Part shown: positions 22,151 through 30,249 of the stretch, one piece after another
Layout of the letters: the number at the start of each line of letters is the position of its first letter
How positions within the stretch are numbered: the first letter of the stretch is position 1
Assembly (NCBI GenBank): GCA_002358575.1
Contig: DEPD01000092.1
Location: forward strand, 31,868 to 62,370
Direction: 5' to 3'
Source: Lachnospiraceae bacterium UBA3401
Lineage (GTDB): Bacteria > Bacillota > Clostridia > Lachnospirales > Lachnospiraceae
DNA: 30,503 bases
Translations under genes and position numbers: made by a program
The notes under the pieces: model-generated
The model's input: the letters and a program-made list of their open reading frames with translations, nothing else
The model's database searches: none
What the model was told of the DNA's origin: nothing

Positions 22151-22744
22151 ATGGCAGTAAACAGAGTTCCTGTACTTAAAAGATGCAGATCTCTTGATTT
22201 AGATCCTGTATTTTTGGGATATGGTAAAAAATCGAAAAGAAAATCTCAAAGAGCCGGAAAGAAAATGAGCGAGTATGGGTTGCAGTTGAGAGAAAAACAG
22301 AAAGCAAAGTTCATTTATGGTGTGCTTGAAAAGCCTTTCCGCAATTACTATGAGAAAGCGGATAGAATGAAGGGAATGACTGGTGAAAACTTAATGGTTC
22401 TTCTTGAGAGAAGACTTGACAATGTTGTCTTCCGCATGGGATTTGCCAGAACAAGAAGAGAGGCTAGACAAGTTGTTGGTCATAAGCATGTGTTGGTAAA
22501 TGGTAAGTGCATCAATATTCCTTCTTATCTGATTAGCCCAGGTGATGTGATTGAGATTAGAGAAAAATCCAGAAGCTTGCAGAGATATAAGGATATTGCA
22601 GAGTCAACAAACGGCAGACTGGCTCCAGAGTGGATGGATGTTGATCAGGAAAACTTTAAGGGTACAATTAAAGAGCTTCCTTCCAGAGAAGTGATTGATG
22701 TTCCTGTAGATGAGATGCTTATCGTCGAGTTGTATTCTAAGTAA
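22151..22744 (+). CDS. rpsD: 30S ribosomal protein S4
   Basis: Primary 16S rRNA-binding protein and known translational repressor in both E. coli and B. subtilis, hence a candidate regulator of the leader at 20985-21185. The 197 residues lack the N-terminal zinc Cys cluster (RVPVLKRCRSLDLDPVFLGY has only one Cys), the C-minus form. The S4 RNA-binding domain is around 87-150 (LERRLDNVVFRMGFARTRRE, QVVGHKHVLVNGK). TAGGAGGA precedes the ATG. rpsD sits between rpsK and rpoA, as in Clostridia, unlike B. subtilis. Confidence 0.98.
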   Translation: MAVNRVPVLKRCRSLDLDPVFLGYGKKSKRKSQRAGKKMSEYGLQLREKQKAKFIYGVLEKPFRNYYEKADRMKGMTGENLMVLLERRLDNVVFRMGFARTRREARQVVGHKHVLVNGKCINIPSYLISPGDVIEIREKSRSLQRYKDIAESTNGRLAPEWMDVDQENFKGTIKELPSREVIDVPVDEMLIVELYSK

Positions 22745-22780
22745 TTTTGTCGGAAGAATAAGCAGAAAATAAGAATTTAA

Positions 22781-22814
22781 CAGTAGGAAGTGCGCATATG
22801 TGTACTTTCTATTG
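22781..22814 (+). other. Imperfect palindrome rpsD-rpoA
   Basis: The left half 22781-22797 and right half 22798-22814 are complementary along 17 positions counting G-U pairs, centred on GCGCAT-ATGTGT. As RNA it would form a long hairpin in the 157-nt gap before rpoA. There is no following U-run. Confidence 0.45.
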
Positions 22815-22901
22815 TTGCACTTATAAATACAGTAATAATTTCGCAAGGGAAAGTTTGCGGAAAGTTACTTGTCACATCCATTAGAAGGAGGGGTATTTAC
22901 A

Positions 22902-23867
22902 GTGTTGGCATTTGATTTTGACAGTCCAAATATTGAAGTGGCGGAAATCTCTGAAGACAAAAGATACGGTAAGTTTATCGTGGAGCCTTTGGAGAGAGGA
23001 TACGGAATTACACTGGGCAATTCTCTCAGGAGGATTATGCTTGCTTCCCTACCCGGTGCAGCGGTGAGCCAGGTTAAAATTGATGGTGTTCTGCATGAGT
23101 TTAGTTCGATTCCTGGAGTCAAGGAAGATGTGACTGAGATTGTTATGAACCTAAAGAGTCTGGCGATCAAAAACAACTGTGAAACGGATGAAGTAAAAAA
23201 AGCAATTATTGATTTTGAGGGTGAAGGTGTTGTCAGAGCGTCTGATATTCAGGTGGATCAGGATATTGAGATTATGAATCCAGATCAGGTTATTGCGACT
23301 CTAAACGGCGGCAAAGACAGCAAACTTTACATGGAAATACTCATTACAAAGGGTAGAGGTTATATCAGTGCGGACAAAAACAAGAGTGAGGATCTGCCAA
23401 TTGGTGTTATAGCGGTGGACTCGATTTATACCCCTGTAGAACGAGTAAATGTTACTGTGGAGAATACCCGTGTCGGTCAGATTACAGATTATGATAAATT
23501 GTCTTTAGATGTTTATACAGATGCGACTCTGGCTCCTGATGAGGCAGTCAGTTTGGCGGCTAAGGTACTGAGTGAACATTTGAAGCTTTTCATCAACCTT
23601 TCAGAAAATGCAAAGAATGCAGAAGTTATGATTGAGAAAGAGGATGATGAGAAAGAGAAGGTGCTTGAAATGAGCATTGACGAGCTGGAGTTATCCGTTC
23701 GTTCTTATAACTGCCTGAAAAGGGCAGGTATCAATACGGTCGAGGAGTTGACGAACCGCACATCAGAAGATATGATGAAGGTCCGCAATTTAGGACGTAA
23801 GTCTTTAGACGAAGTATTGGCAAAATTAAAAGAGTTAGGATTACAGCTCAATCCAATAGAAGATTGA
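22902..23867 (+). CDS. rpoA: DNA-directed RNA polymerase subunit alpha
   Basis: Assembly platform of RNA polymerase. The 321 residues contain the N-terminal dimerisation domain (YGKFIVEPLERGYGITLGNS, LRRIMLASLPGAAV) and, after a short acidic linker, the C-terminal domain that binds UP elements and activators (LSVRSYNCLKRAGINTVEEL, VRNLGRKSLDEVLAKL). The start chosen is GTG 22902, eight nt after AAGGAGGGG; the open frame back to TTG 22869 crosses this site and lacks family similarity. The A-rich UP-like tract at the S10 promoter is a likely target of its C-terminal domain. Confidence 0.97.
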   Translation: MLAFDFDSPNIEVAEISEDKRYGKFIVEPLERGYGITLGNSLRRIMLASLPGAAVSQVKIDGVLHEFSSIPGVKEDVTEIVMNLKSLAIKNNCETDEVKKAIIDFEGEGVVRASDIQVDQDIEIMNPDQVIATLNGGKDSKLYMEILITKGRGYISADKNKSEDLPIGVIAVDSIYTPVERVNVTVENTRVGQITDYDKLSLDVYTDATLAPDEAVSLAAKVLSEHLKLFINLSENAKNAEVMIEKEDDEKEKVLEMSIDELELSVRSYNCLKRAGINTVEELTNRTSEDMMKVRNLGRKSLDEVLAKLKELGLQLNPIED

Positions 23868-23890
23868 ACACATTAGAGACTAACCCTATG

Positions 23891-23922
23891 CAGATGTGGT
23901 AATTCCAAAGAGTTCACATCTG
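23891..23922 (+). other. Hairpin in the rpoA-rplQ gap
   Basis: CAGATGTG (23891-23898) pairs with CACATCTG (23915-23922). The gap 23868-24069 also has GCCTAC/GTAGGT pairing around a T6 run near 24017-24022. No gene or promoter is evident there. Confidence 0.4.
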
Positions 23923-24069
23923 TACTCAAAGATGGAATTTATTCATTAACATTTGATAAGTAAGTCCAAAGGGCGTTGTCATTTGTTCCACCAAGGAGGG
24001 TAGCCTACATAACAGTTTTTTGACTGATAGATGGTAGGTGATATGTCCTCACAATGAAAGGAGCCTATT

Positions 24070-24612
24070 ATGGCAGGTTATAGAAAACTCGGAAGAACAT
24101 CAGATCAGAGAAAGGCCTTGTTAAGAGGGCAGGTTACAGCTTTGATTGCCAGCAAAGAAGGTAGAATCATCACGACAGAAGCGAGAGCGAAGGAAGTGCA
24201 GAAGATTGTAGAGGGATTGATTGCGCTGGCAGTAAAGGAAAAAGATAACTATGAGATGGTAAAGGTTACTGCAAAGGTTGCCAGAAAAGATAAAGATGGC
24301 AAACGGGTGAAAGAGGAAAAGAACGGCAAGAAAGTTACTGTTTATGATGAAGTTGAGAAGGAGATTAAGAAGGATTTACCGTCAAGACTTCATGCTAGAA
24401 GACAGATGCTCAAAGTATTGTATACAGTAAAGGAAGTTCCAACAAAGAATGCCGGCAAGAAAAGGAACACAAAGCAGCTTGACCTTGTGGCAAAATTATT
24501 TGATGAGGTTGCACCAAAGTATGTTGGACGCAACGGCGGATACACGAGAATCGTCAAGATCGGACAGCGTAAAGGCGACGGTGCTATGCAGGTAGTACTT
24601 GAGTTTGTATAA
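24070..24612 (+). CDS. rplQ: 50S ribosomal protein L17 with internal insertion
   Basis: Tunnel-exit 50S protein. The ends match the family: AGYRKLGRTSDQRKALLRG at the N-terminus, and RQMLKVL, VAKLFDEVAPKYVGRNGGYT and the MQVVLEF ending. At 180 residues it is longer than the usual 113-130. The extra residues (about 57-105) are highly charged, with KDKDGKRVKEEKNGKKVTVY between the conserved IALAVKEK and HARRQ. Such an insertion is known to me from other Clostridia and is probably surface exposed. Last gene of the super-operon, followed by a terminator. Confidence 0.96.
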   Translation: MAGYRKLGRTSDQRKALLRGQVTALIASKEGRIITTEARAKEVQKIVEGLIALAVKEKDNYEMVKVTAKVARKDKDGKRVKEEKNGKKVTVYDEVEKEIKKDLPSRLHARRQMLKVLYTVKEVPTKNAGKKRNTKQLDLVAKLFDEVAPKYVGRNGGYTRIVKIGQRKGDGAMQVVLEFV

Positions 24613-24632
24613 AAGAAAAATTGTATTTTTGG

Positions 24633-24658
24633 CGCTCCCATCTTTTGGGAGCGTTTTT
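24633..24658 (+). terminator. Intrinsic terminator of the ribosomal super-operon
   Basis: CGCTCCC (24633-24639) pairs with GGGAGCG (24647-24653) around loop ATCTTTT, followed by TTTTT. It lies 21 nt after rplQ. A T5 run upstream (24626-24630 region) could also serve the opposite strand. Confidence 0.9.
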
Positions 24659-24685
24659 GGCATAATTTATCACAAAAATGGTAAT

Positions 24686-24762
24686 CATTCAGAAGTATAG
24701 GAACTGAAATTATACTGGTGGTCAAAAAGACTGGCCGCTTAGCATACCCATATTTCTGAATG
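24686..24762. repeat. Inverted repeat before the J-domain gene
   Basis: CATTCAGAAGTAT (24686-24698) is complementary to ATATTTCTGAATG (24750-24762), 13 positions with one G-U. The arms flank a 51-nt segment containing a possible -10 box. Confidence 0.55.
24688..24716 (+). promoter_or_regulatory. Possible promoter for the J-domain gene
   Basis: TTCAGA (24688-24693), 17-bp spacer, TATACT (24711-24716). The -35 matches four of six consensus positions. Its -35 overlaps the left arm of the inverted repeat 24686-24762, which could be an operator. The predicted start is about 105 nt before the ATG. Confidence 0.4.
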
Positions 24763-24828
24763 GTCATCTGCCATACACCGCAGTCTGCATACAGAAATTG
24801 TATTGGGTGCGAGAGGAATATAGCAATT

Positions 24829-25545
24829 ATGGATAAATATGGAAATATGACAAGAAAAGAGGCATGTTATTATCTGGGAATTGGCGAAAATGCTTCCGAG
24901 GAACAGGTTAAAAGAGCATATCGGTATAAAGCCAAACTATATCATCCAGATATGAACCCGAATACGGATACGAAGGATTATTATATTAAAGTACAAAAAG
25001 CATATGAATATTTGATTAATCATCCAAACAATATTTCAACGACGGAAACTACTACAACAGTTAATCCAGGATACAATCCTTTTGGCAATCCAGCAGATAA
25101 GGCCATGTATGGTGCAAATACTTGGCAGTACAACAATCCTTATTTTGCGGGGGCAATGGGAGCTGCGCAGGCAAATGGAACGCCAGTGAATGCGCGTCCC
25201 GCTAGAGTCTATGCAAGTACGGCTGCGGCGAAAGCCAGTTACAAAAGGCAGAAAGAAAAAGAGAAAGATAGAGAAAAAATCCAAAAATGGGAAGAGGAAT
25301 ATAAGAATACCAAAAAGCGCCAACAACAGATGCAATTTTATGGAAAAGAGTATACAGACCAGATGACGGGAACTTCCAAGAGCACTGAAGAGGAAATTCT
25401 TGAGAAGATACGCGCAATTTGGCTGGCGGAGACAATCAAACGGCAGATTGCATTGGATAAGGAGCACAAGGAGATATTGCAGCGCAGGAAACTGCATCAG
25501 GCATTTATGCAACAGCAGATGCAGGAGGAGGAACGCAAAAATTAA
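24829..25545 (+). CDS. J-domain (DnaJ-like) protein
   Basis: A 238-residue protein with an N-terminal J domain: RKEACYYLGIGENASEEQVK, then AYRYKAKLYHPDMNP with the essential HPD motif, then VQKAYEYLINHP (about residues 9-65). It has no Gly/Phe-rich region, zinc domain or C-terminal substrate domain of DnaJ. The middle (70-135) is Asn/Ala/Pro-rich and the last 100 residues are charged, likely helical and coiled (RQKEKEKDREKIQKWEEEYK, ending MQQQMQEEERKN). It probably stimulates DnaK ATPase towards a special client, as an inference. ATG 24829 begins the J domain with GAGAGGA upstream; the open frame to 24760 was rejected. It sits alone between two transcription units. Confidence 0.85.
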   Translation: MDKYGNMTRKEACYYLGIGENASEEQVKRAYRYKAKLYHPDMNPNTDTKDYYIKVQKAYEYLINHPNNISTTETTTTVNPGYNPFGNPADKAMYGANTWQYNNPYFAGAMGAAQANGTPVNARPARVYASTAAAKASYKRQKEKEKDREKIQKWEEEYKNTKKRQQQMQFYGKEYTDQMTGTSKSTEEEILEKIRAIWLAETIKRQIALDKEHKEILQRRKLHQAFMQQQMQEEERKN

Positions 25546-25641
25546 TCCAAAACCAAATAGGACATAGACAGAGAGTGTTTAAAATTTTGCACAGGAAAAA
25601 CGCAAAGGGCAACGTGCCAGAGGCGGTATGGGGGAATGAAC

Positions 25642-26529
25642 ATGGGTTTGATCAAGGTTAAGGATTTAATATATGAATATATACGGCGTGATGAGGAAGG
25701 TAATGTGGAAGGGATAACCACAGCAGTGGATGATGTAAACCTTGATATAAAGCAAGGAGATTTTGTGGCCATTCTAGGACATAACGGCTCTGGCAAATCA
25801 ACATTGGCAAAACACCTAAATGCGATTCTTTACCCTACAGAAGGAACTGTCTGGGTGGATGGAAAGGACACAAGGGACGAGACGCATGTGTGGGATATTC
25901 GACAGACAGCAGGAATGGTTTTTCAGAATCCAGACAATCAAATTATTGGTCAGATTGTTGAGGAGGATGTGGGATTTGGTCCTGAGAATATGGGAGTGCC
26001 CACAAAAGAAATCTGGGAGCGGGTGGAGGAGAGCCTTAAGGCAGTGGGAATGTATTCGTTTCGCAAATTTTCGCCTAATAAGCTTTCTGGCGGACAGAAA
26101 CAGCGAGTATCTATAGCAGGTGTGATTGCTATGCATCCAAAATGTATTGTGCTTGATGAGCCTACGGCAATGTTGGACCCAATGGGACGCAAGGAAGTTA
26201 TTCGCGCAGTCCGAGCCTTGAATGATGTGGAACAAATCACAGTGATTTTGATTACACATTATATGGAAGAAGTGATTTATGCGGATCGAGTTTATGTGAT
26301 GGATAAAGGCAAGGTGACACTTCAGGGAACGCCGAGGGAAGTATTTTCAGAGGTGGAACGGTTAAAAGAACTTCGCCTTGACGTGCCACAAGTAACACTG
26401 CTCGCACACGAGCTTGCAAAAGAAGGATTTCCAATGCCAAAAGGCGTGCTTACAAAACAGGAATTTAGGGAGGCGCTTGATCGATATATAACAGAAAGGG
26501 CGGACGACTATGCCGATTATTTTGGATAA
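25642..26529 (+). CDS. ecfA1: Energy-coupling factor transporter ATPase EcfA1
   Basis: One of two ATPases energising uptake by ECF transporters for vitamins or metals. The 295 residues show Walker A GHNGSGKST (46-54), Q-loop FQNPDNQ, signature LSGGQKQR (148-155), Walker B IVLDEPT with Glu173, and switch His206 (ITHYMEE). ATG 25642 is seven nt after GGGGG; the alternative ATG 25636 is too close to that site. It overlaps ecfA2 by 20 nt. No S-component gene lies here, so this is the shared (group II) ECF module. Confidence 0.93.
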   Translation: MGLIKVKDLIYEYIRRDEEGNVEGITTAVDDVNLDIKQGDFVAILGHNGSGKSTLAKHLNAILYPTEGTVWVDGKDTRDETHVWDIRQTAGMVFQNPDNQIIGQIVEEDVGFGPENMGVPTKEIWERVEESLKAVGMYSFRKFSPNKLSGGQKQRVSIAGVIAMHPKCIVLDEPTAMLDPMGRKEVIRAVRALNDVEQITVILITHYMEEVIYADRVYVMDKGKVTLQGTPREVFSEVERLKELRLDVPQVTLLAHELAKEGFPMPKGVLTKQEFREALDRYITERADDYADYFG

Positions 26530-27382
26530 AGTGAGTCACATTTATGGGGAAGATACCACTATGGCGGTAAAAGCGCTAGATAAGATAAGTCTTGTGATAC
26601 CAGATGGGCAATTTATAGGACTGATTGGTCACACTGGTTCTGGCAAATCGACGCTAGTCCAGCATCTGAACGGATTGATGCGCCCAACTTCAGGAAATAT
26701 TTATTTTAACGGGCAAGATATTGATGAGAGTGATTTTGATAAAAAGATGTTGCGTAGCAAGATAGGTCTTGTTTTTCAATATCCAGAACATCAACTTTTT
26801 GAGACAGATGTATTTTCTGATGTGTGTTTTGGCCCGAAAAATCTTGGCTTATCGAAAAAAGAGATAGAATTGCGTGCATATGAAGCATTGAAACTGGTAG
26901 GGCTTGAGGACGAATATTTTTATCAATCACCGTTTGACTTGTCAGGCGGTCAAAAAAGGCGTGTTGCAATTGCAGGTGTTCTCGCCATGAAACCGGATGT
27001 TTTGATACTCGATGAACCGACTGCCGGACTTGACCCAAAAGGGCGCGATGAAATTCTTGACCAGATTTTAAAGCTTAAAGTGGAAACGGGAATTACGGTT
27101 CTTTTGGTATCGCACAGTATGGATGATGTGGCAAAATATGTTGATCGAATTATTGTGATGAATCGAGGAAGTATTTTATATGATGATATTCCCAAGGAAG
27201 TTTTTAAACATTATCAGGAATTAGAAGCGATTGGTCTTGCAGCACCACAGGTGACATATATTATGAAGGAACTGCGCGATCATGGTTATGATGTCAGCGA
27301 TGAGATTACGACGATTGAGGAAGCAAAGAGAGCGATAAAAAACTATTTTACAAAACTTGCAGCAATGCAAAGAGAGAGATAG
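26510..27382 (+). CDS. ecfA2: Energy-coupling factor transporter ATPase EcfA2
   Basis: Second ECF ATPase, forming a heterodimer with EcfA1 on the cytoplasmic face. The 290 residues show Walker A GHTGSGKST (40-48), Q-loop FQYPEHQLF (Gln90), signature LSGGQKRR (144-151), LDEPTAGLD (167-175) and switch His202 (SHSMDD). It starts inside ecfA1 with a 20-nt overlap, so it depends on ecfA1 translation. ecfT starts 10 nt after its stop. Confidence 0.94.
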   Translation: MPIILDKVSHIYGEDTTMAVKALDKISLVIPDGQFIGLIGHTGSGKSTLVQHLNGLMRPTSGNIYFNGQDIDESDFDKKMLRSKIGLVFQYPEHQLFETDVFSDVCFGPKNLGLSKKEIELRAYEALKLVGLEDEYFYQSPFDLSGGQKRRVAIAGVLAMKPDVLILDEPTAGLDPKGRDEILDQILKLKVETGITVLLVSHSMDDVAKYVDRIIVMNRGSILYDDIPKEVFKHYQELEAIGLAAPQVTYIMKELRDHGYDVSDEITTIEEAKRAIKNYFTKLAAMQRER

Positions 27383-27392
27383 GTGGCAGGTT

Positions 27393-28214
27393 ATGCTAAG
27401 GGATATCACATTAGGACAATATTATCAAGCTGATTCCGTGATACATAGACTGGACCCAAGAGTGAAGTTGGGAACAACAGTTTTGTTTATTATCTCGTTG
27501 TTTCTTTTTCATGGATTGTGGGGATATCTGGTAGCAGCTTTGTTTCTTGCGTTTGTAATTAAGCTATCAAAGGTGCCTTTTCGGTTTATGATAAAAGGAA
27601 TGAAATCGATTGTATTTTTGTTGTCCATCACAATTCTTTTTAACTTGTTTTTAACGCCAGGCGAACCGCTTGTGCAGATTTGGATACTTCGGATTACGAA
27701 GGAAGGTGTGCGTCTTGCGCTACTTTTGGCGATTCGGCTTGCATTTTTAATTATTGGTTCGTCGGTTATGACGCTTACCACTACACCAAATCAGTTGACA
27801 GATGGTTTGGAAAAGATGCTGAAACCGCTGAATAAAATAAAAGTCCCAGTACATGAAATTGCGATGATGATGTCAATTGCGCTTCGTTTTATACCTATTT
27901 TAATGGAGGAGACAGATAAAATTATGAAAGCGCAACTTGCAAGGTGTGCTGATTTTGAGAGCGGAAATTTGATAAAAAAGGCAAAGAGTTTAGTGCCGCT
28001 TTTGGTGCCACTTTTTATATCGGCATTTCGCCGTGCAAACGATTTGGCAATGGCAATGGAAGCCCGTTGTTATAGAGGAGGAGAACACCGCACGAAGATG
28101 AAGCCATTACGTTATCAGAAAAGAGATTATATTGCCTATGGCATTGTGGCTTGTTATCTTGTTGTAGGAATCGCGGCTGGAAGACTGATACCTGCATTAT
28201 TGAATTTTGCATGA
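27393..28214 (+). CDS. ecfT: Energy-coupling factor transporter transmembrane protein EcfT
   Basis: Membrane scaffold linking the ATPases to exchangeable S components. The 273 residues have about five to six hydrophobic segments and two coupling helices whose Ala-Arg motifs are AQLARCADFESGN (Arg184) and AMEARCYRGGEHRTKM (Arg225). The third motif residue is Cys in both; Gly is the textbook residue, Cys being common in the second motif but less so in the first. ATG 27393 begins the conserved LRDITLGQYY and HRLDPRVKL; it follows AGGTGGCAGG. The open frame back to 27357 lies in ecfA2. Confidence 0.93.
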   Translation: MLRDITLGQYYQADSVIHRLDPRVKLGTTVLFIISLFLFHGLWGYLVAALFLAFVIKLSKVPFRFMIKGMKSIVFLLSITILFNLFLTPGEPLVQIWILRITKEGVRLALLLAIRLAFLIIGSSVMTLTTTPNQLTDGLEKMLKPLNKIKVPVHEIAMMMSIALRFIPILMEETDKIMKAQLARCADFESGNLIKKAKSLVPLLVPLFISAFRRANDLAMAMEARCYRGGEHRTKMKPLRYQKRDYIAYGIVACYLVVGIAAGRLIPALLNFA

Positions 28215-28270
28215 GCCATTGCAAAGAGTAATTCTGTCAGAGATAGGACAGAAAGAGGAGCAAAAGTGTT

Positions 28271-29014
28271 ATGAAACGTGTAATGTTAACTGTGGCCTAT
28301 GATGGCACAAATTATCATGGATGGCAGATTCAGCCAAATGTGGTGACAGTCGAGTCTGTGCTCAATGAAACATTAAGTACTCTTTTGCAAGAGGAAATCA
28401 AGGTGATTGGCGCATCGAGAACGGACACAGGAGTACATGCACTTGGAAATATTGCAGTGTTTGATACACAAGCAAGAATGCCTGCTGAAAAAATTTCGTA
28501 TGCATTAAATCAAAGACTTCCGCAGGATATCCGAATCCAGGCGTCGAGAGAGGTATCACAGGATTTTCACCCTAGACGACACAACAGCAAAAAGACCTAT
28601 CAATATAAGATATGGAACAGCGCGTTTCCAATGCCAATATACAGGCTATATTCGCACTTTACTTATGTACCGCTTGATGTGAATGCAATGCAGAGGGCAG
28701 CAAACTATTTGGTGGGAGAGCATGATTTTAAGAGCTTTTGCAGCGTGGGTACAACAGCAGAGACTACAGTGAGAACGATCTATGAGATTGCAGTGGAACG
28801 CTCAGGCGAGATGATAACGATTGGAGTAGTTGGTTCCGGTTTTCTATACAATATGGTTCGGATTATAGCGGGTACATTGATTCAAGTAGGGAAAGGAAAC
28901 CTAGCTCCTGAGAGAATGGAAGAGATTTTAAAAGCATGTGACCGGGCAATGGCAGGACCGACAGCGCCAGCATGTGGATTGTTGTTAGTTCAATATGAGT
29001 TTTTAGATATTTAA
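28271..29014 (+). CDS. truA: tRNA pseudouridine(38-40) synthase TruA
   Basis: Isomerises uridines 38-40 in the tRNA anticodon arm. The 247 residues begin VMLTVAYDGTNYHGWQIQP and contain the catalytic Asp52 in GASRTDTGVHALGN, then DFHPRRHNSKKTYQYKIWN, HDFKSFCSVG and GSGFLYNMVRIIAGTLIQVG. AGAGGAG lies about 10 nt before the ATG. It follows ecfT after 56 nt in the same direction, the order ecfA1-ecfA2-ecfT-truA-rplM-rpsI being typical of Firmicutes. Confidence 0.97.
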   Translation: MKRVMLTVAYDGTNYHGWQIQPNVVTVESVLNETLSTLLQEEIKVIGASRTDTGVHALGNIAVFDTQARMPAEKISYALNQRLPQDIRIQASREVSQDFHPRRHNSKKTYQYKIWNSAFPMPIYRLYSHFTYVPLDVNAMQRAANYLVGEHDFKSFCSVGTTAETTVRTIYEIAVERSGEMITIGVVGSGFLYNMVRIIAGTLIQVGKGNLAPERMEEILKACDRAMAGPTAPACGLLLVQYEFLDI

Positions 29015-29056
29015 AATTTTCAGGCGGATATAATGAATAATTTGGCAATTTAGGTA

Positions 29057-29085
29057 TTGACACACTAGGAACCGTATAATATAAT
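29057..29085 (+). promoter_or_regulatory. Full-consensus promoter for rplM-rpsI
   Basis: TTGACA (29057-29062), 17-bp spacer, TATAAT (29080-29085): every base matches sigma-A consensus. A second, overlapping TATAAT at 29075-29080 is only 12 bp from the -35 and is probably not used with it. Confidence 0.92.
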
Positions 29086-29091
29086 AATTCA

Positions 29092-29267
29092 ATATGGCGA
29101 CATGTGATAGTACAATATCAAAGCCCCGATATTTGCAGAGATGTCAGCCAAGATATCTAGGTGACTTGTGATTCTGGAAGATGTGGCCGGACATTCTGCA
29201 TCAAAGGTTTCAGACAAGAATAACCATCAAAGGAGAGCCGACAGGCTAAATATATGGAGGGAACATC
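29092..29267 (+). promoter_or_regulatory. Leader of rplM-rpsI
   Basis: About 175 nt of untranslated leader with modest structure: ATAT-type pairing around 29129-29157, AGATGT with ACATTCT near 29182-29201, and AGCC-GACA-GGCT at 29236-29247 just before the GGAGGG site. L13 leaders that bind their own product are known in Bacilli (Rfam L13_leader); similarity here could not be confirmed by eye. Confidence 0.4.
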
Positions 29268-29696
29268 ATGAAAACGTTTATGGCTAGCCCAGCTACAATT
29301 GATAGAAAATGGTATGTAGTAGACGCTACAGGTATGACATTAGGACGCTTGGCATCAGAAGTTGCGAGCGTATTAAGAGGAAAGAATAAGCCAATTTTCA
29401 CTCCTCATATGGATACAGGTGATTATGTGATTGTCGTTAACGCTGAGAAAGTTGCAGTCACAGGAAAGAAATTAGACCAGAAAATATATTATCATCATTC
29501 TGATTATGTTGGAGGCATGAAGTCAACAACATTGAGAGAGAAATTGAATAAGAAACCAGAAGAGGTGATTGAGCATGCAGTGAAGGGTATGCTTCCAAAG
29601 GGACCTTTGGGACGCCAGATGTACAAGAAACTCTTCGTATATGCAGGACCTGAGCACAAACATGCAGCTCAAAAGCCCGAGACATTGACATTTTAA
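29268..29696 (+). CDS. rplM: 50S ribosomal protein L13
   Basis: Early-assembly 50S protein. The 142 residues are the typical length, beginning MKTFMASPATIDRKWYVVDA, with MTLGRLASEVASVLRGKNKP, the YYHHSDYVGGMKSTTLRE block and the KGMLPKGPLGRQMYKKL segment. GGAGGG precedes the ATG. It is driven by the consensus promoter at 29057-29085 and co-transcribed with rpsI. Confidence 0.98.
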   Translation: MKTFMASPATIDRKWYVVDATGMTLGRLASEVASVLRGKNKPIFTPHMDTGDYVIVVNAEKVAVTGKKLDQKIYYHHSDYVGGMKSTTLREKLNKKPEEVIEHAVKGMLPKGPLGRQMYKKLFVYAGPEHKHAAQKPETLTF

Positions 29697-29726
29697 TCAG
29701 TGTGATGAATAAAGGAGGAAATTAAA

Positions 29727-30131
29727 ATGGCAAAGGCAGCAAATGCTTCAAGATATTATGGAACAGGTAGAAGAAAAAAATCAATCGCCAGAGTATATCT
29801 GACACCAGGCAACGGTAATATCACAATCAACAAGAGAGGGATTGATGATTATTTTGGTTTGGAAACATTAAAGGTTATCGTTCGCCAGCCTTTGGCGGCA
29901 ACAGATACAGTTGATAAATTTGATGTGCTTGTGAATGTGAAGGGTGGCGGCTATACAGGACAGGCAGGTGCAATTAGACATGGTATTTCAAGAGCTTTAT
30001 TACAGGCGGACGGTGATTATAGACCAGTGCTTAAAAAGGAAGGTTTCTTGACACGTGATCCTCGTATGAAGGAGAGAAAGAAATACGGTCTCAAAGCGGC
30101 TCGTCGCGCACCACAGTTCTCCAAGAGATAA
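29727..30131 (+). CDS. rpsI: 30S ribosomal protein S9
   Basis: 30S head protein whose C-terminal tail reaches the P-site tRNA. The 134 residues contain YYGTGRRKKSIARVYLTPGN, VNVKGGGYTGQAGAIRHGIS, and the conserved tail KKYGLKAARRAPQFSKR with terminal Lys-Arg. AAGGAGGA precedes the ATG, 30 nt after rplM. The gene ends at the terminator at 30161-30195. Confidence 0.98.
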   Translation: MAKAANASRYYGTGRRKKSIARVYLTPGNGNITINKRGIDDYFGLETLKVIVRQPLAATDTVDKFDVLVNVKGGGYTGQAGAIRHGISRALLQADGDYRPVLKKEGFLTRDPRMKERKKYGLKAARRAPQFSKR

Positions 30132-30160
30132 TTTTACAACAAATAAAATTAAAAGTTATA

Positions 30161-30195
30161 AAAACTCCCGAAAGTCTAGTATTTCGGGGGTTTTT
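30161..30195 (+). terminator. Intrinsic terminator after rpsI
   Basis: CTCCCGAAA (30165-30173) pairs with TTTCGGGGG (30182-30190, one G-U) around an 8-nt loop, followed by TTTTTGTTTTT. A-run upstream extends the stem. Confidence 0.92.
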
Positions 30196-30210
30196 GTTTT
30201 TATACACACG

Positions 30211-30249
30211 GACGCGGAAAGGAAATATGCAGCTAAAGCTGCCCGCGTC
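30211..30249 (+). repeat. Hairpin repeat, copy B
   Basis: Outer stem GACGCGG (30211-30217) with CCGCGTC (30243-30249), a 5' purine bulge AAAGGAAATAT, and inner stem GCAGC-TAAA-GCTGC (30229-30242). It matches the layout of copy A at 6287-6332. In the aligned inner stem the second pair is C-G in copy A and A-T here, a compensatory change. Confidence 0.55.
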
